A stretch of 64,000 nt of DNA from NCBI RefSeq assembly GCF_001640805.2, contig NC_066844.1:2801231-2865230 (forward strand). The letters run 5' to 3'. Below are positions 62,041-64,000 of the stretch, piece after piece. The DNA is from Lates calcarifer (lineage: Eukaryota; Chordata; Actinopteri; Centropomidae). Position 1 is the stretch's first letter. Each line of letters begins with the position of its first letter. Both the position numbers and the translations under genes were made by a program. A model generated the notes under the pieces. That model worked only from the letters and a program-made list of their open reading frames with translations, did no database searches and had not been told where the DNA came from.

Positions 62041-62047
62041 CCCAGCA

Positions 62048-62049
<2 letters not shown>

Positions 62050-62087
<38 letters not shown>
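62050..62087. repeat. (CA)n microsatellite
   Basis: Nineteen CA units. Confidence 0.95.
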
Positions 62088-62089
<2 letters not shown>

Positions 62090-62359
62090 GAGAAAGTGCG
62101 AAATGGTAGAAGATCAATGTCTGATCTCCCAGGATTGTCCAGGACTACAAACGTAACTCAATGGACTCAAAGGCTTAAAACAAGCCTACATTAGTAGGAG
62201 TTTATGCTAGATGAACACTTTTCTACAAAGACAGACTCCTGAAGTATTATACCTGAGACTATCAGTGCTTAAAATACTGAGGGTTATTTTGTTTGTACCG
62301 AACAACTCGGTACACCCCCAGTGTTAAGACTTCTTTAAAATAGTAAAAGAAGAAAAAAG

Positions 62360-62500
62360 AATTTGATTTAGTCTAATGTTAGGGTTAAAGTTGTAGCTGT
62401 GATAATTAACGTTGGGGTTATGTGTTAGGAAATGTTTTATGTCACTGAGGGGCCCTCACAAGTATAGAAGTGCAAATGTGTGAGTATGTATGTGTCACAG
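62360..62500 (-). repeat. Telomere-like dispersed repeat, reversed, 5' half
   Basis: TCTAATGTTAGGGTTAAAGT and GTCACTGAGGGGCCCTCACA are the reverse complement of the 5' half of the unit. The 3' half is 1.2 kb to the left (61000-61150). Confidence 0.5.
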
Positions 62501-63120
62501 GCAGCGTGGTCGCAGTGTGTTTCTCACTCTGCCAGGACTGGCACTTGGCTTGGCCAGAGGAACCAACCAGTAATGAGATCTCACTTCTGGCTCGCCTTCC
62601 TGCAGCGATGGCGTCAGCAGCCACAGAAAAAGACATCCTCCAATTAGACACAAATATACCCATTATACAAGAGAGAAACACGCACAGCTAAAATATAGAA
62701 ACTGTGATCTGTGCGTAAATATGTCACAACAGCAAATGGCTGTTCAGTCAGTGAAAAACACTTTGGGATGATTGACCTCACGCTCTGCTGGTGAAATATT
62801 TTGTTTTGAAAATGGGCAGTTTGTGTGCTGTAGAAGGTGAGGATGGATGATGAGGGCTGCCATAGGGCTGGACAGGAAAATGGGAGGCTTATTTTTAATG
62901 GTGCAATAAACAAGACCTGTACTAGGAAAAGGGAAAATGACACTATCACTCATACATGTTGCAGCCCAGGCTGTAATTAGGATTTTAGAAATACTGGGGT
63001 GGTGTCATGAGTCCACCTCACCCCTCAAAATATTTTGGTACCACATACCAAAAAGAAGGTGGTTCATAGTAAAACTACATGTTATTTTCCTGATGATCTT
63101 CTTTTTTAAAAGTGTGTTGG
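62501..63120. other. No recognisable gene
   Basis: A GC-richer patch at 62505-62640 has a short frame with no known domain; otherwise nothing identified. Confidence 0.35.
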
Positions 63121-63124
63121 TCTG

Positions 63125-63530
63125 TCATTCGACTCATTTTGGCCCAGACTGAAATATCTCAACAACTATGACCATGAAATTTTCTTCAAACATTTATGGT
63201 GAATCCTACTGACTGGTGATTCCCTTATTTTTCCTCTGACTCTACCAGCTGGTCAAAATCTTTACTTATCCTGTGAAATATCCCGACATCTACTGTACAT
63301 TGAATGTGAATTGAAGTGAATTCTTTGTACATATGGACATCTACAGAAATTCACGAGGAGCATATGTATAGGTAGTTATTTTAAGAGGCCATATGTAAGT
63401 ATCTCATTTAAAAAAAAAAGAAATATTAACTAAAATTATCAACAGGATGTGAAGAAATAAATTTTGTTATCATGTCGTGTATTGTGTTGCAGAGATATCT
63501 ACTTCATTTAGCATGCTAACCACTAGCCAT
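63125..63530 (-). repeat. Dispersed teleost repeat (minus orientation)
   Basis: TTTGGCCCAGACTGAAATAT, CTCAACAACTATGACCATGA, GGTGAATCCTACTGACTGGT and TTTAGCATGCTAACCACTAG are the reverse complement of the family at 39600-39960. Confidence 0.6.
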
Positions 63531-64000
63531 GGCACACACCATTGCAAAATGGCCGACTATGGCACAGGAGATATGCTGCCCTCTTAATTGTTTGAAGTAT
63601 GAATTTGACAGTTCTTACAAATAGCCCATTTAAATAATGAAATGCGGTAAATTTTCCCTCACAGTTGGAACCTAACTTAAAATATACCGTATGATTAAAT
63701 AATGTGAGCTTTTCAACAAAACCAGTTGAAAACATGTTATTAATTTGGAATAAAGAATAATTACAGTGAGAACTAAAGGCAATGCAATTTGTGGCTTGTA
63801 TCCAACAGTGAGAGCAAATGACATGTCATCTTGAAATATAGTGTGTAACTTTGAAAGAGGGGTGGGAGTGGAGGCTTTGTTGTTAAAACCGCTAAAGCAT
63901 CCTGTAGCTACATGTGCAGTTTGCACAGAAGCAAGCAACTGTAGTTAAAAACAGTGAAGTTGCAGCAGCTGAGGAAGATCTGTTAACAGTCTTCTAGGTT
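63531..64000. other. No recognisable gene
   Basis: AT-rich sequence to the window end; nothing identified. Confidence 0.4.

Noticed and set aside
45140..64000. XPC as the head-to-head partner of lsm3, as in mammals
   Set aside because: I looked for the conserved C-terminal XPC peptides and the acidic N-terminal region and saw none on the plus strand.

Overview
The window reads as nuclear DNA of a ray-finned (probably percomorph) fish. It is AT-rich, has vertebrate splice signals, carries long CA/TG microsatellites, and is full of fossil repeats that recur in teleost genomes: several Tc1/mariner-like families, tRNA-derived SINEs, an L2-type LINE tail and a short inverted-repeat element. Most of the 64 kb is intergenic or deep-intronic sequence. 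Organism and repeat-family names rest on recalled teleost sequences, not on a search.

Only one protein-coding gene can be reconstructed with confidence. It is lsm3 on the minus strand (coding span 42409-44394): four coding exons, three phase-0 introns and a 102-residue Sm-like protein with clear Sm1 and Sm2 motifs. One further gene is certain, a tRNA-Gln(UUG) on the plus strand at 37238-37309.

The lsm3 promoter faces a possible spliced transcript running the other way (45061 to about 46560). It has a good donor at 45136, a good acceptor ending at 46436 and an AATAAA at 46536. It has no convincing reading frame, so I treat it as a candidate long non-coding RNA. The two promoters share a 12-base motif in opposite orientations. 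Two strong CTCF-like motifs lie either side of this block, at 40198-40214 (minus) and 46455-46473 (plus), pointing away from each other. A pair of RFX-type palindromes lies at 47150-47204.

Layout. 1-11500: no recognised gene; a split telomere-like repeat, an 18-bp nuclear-receptor-type everted repeat, an L2 tail and a Tc1 remnant. 11500-23000: dispersed repeats, a possible untranslated first exon ending at 16152 and a 35-nt perfect hairpin. 23000-29200: a Tc1 transposase fossil, a strand-asymmetric pyrimidine/purine block, a diverged direct repeat, a MITE-like element and a SINE with its poly-A tail. 29200-42000: repeats, large CA/TG tracts, the tRNA and an internally deleted Tc1 element. 42000-47300: the lsm3 locus and its regulatory surroundings. 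47300-64000: no recognised gene; Tc1 and SINE fossils, microsatellites and a second split telomere-like repeat.

I found no CRISPR array, bacterial-type operon, virus-like gene or obviously new multi-gene system. The most interesting material is the lsm3 divergent promoter with its flanking CTCF-like and RFX-like sites.
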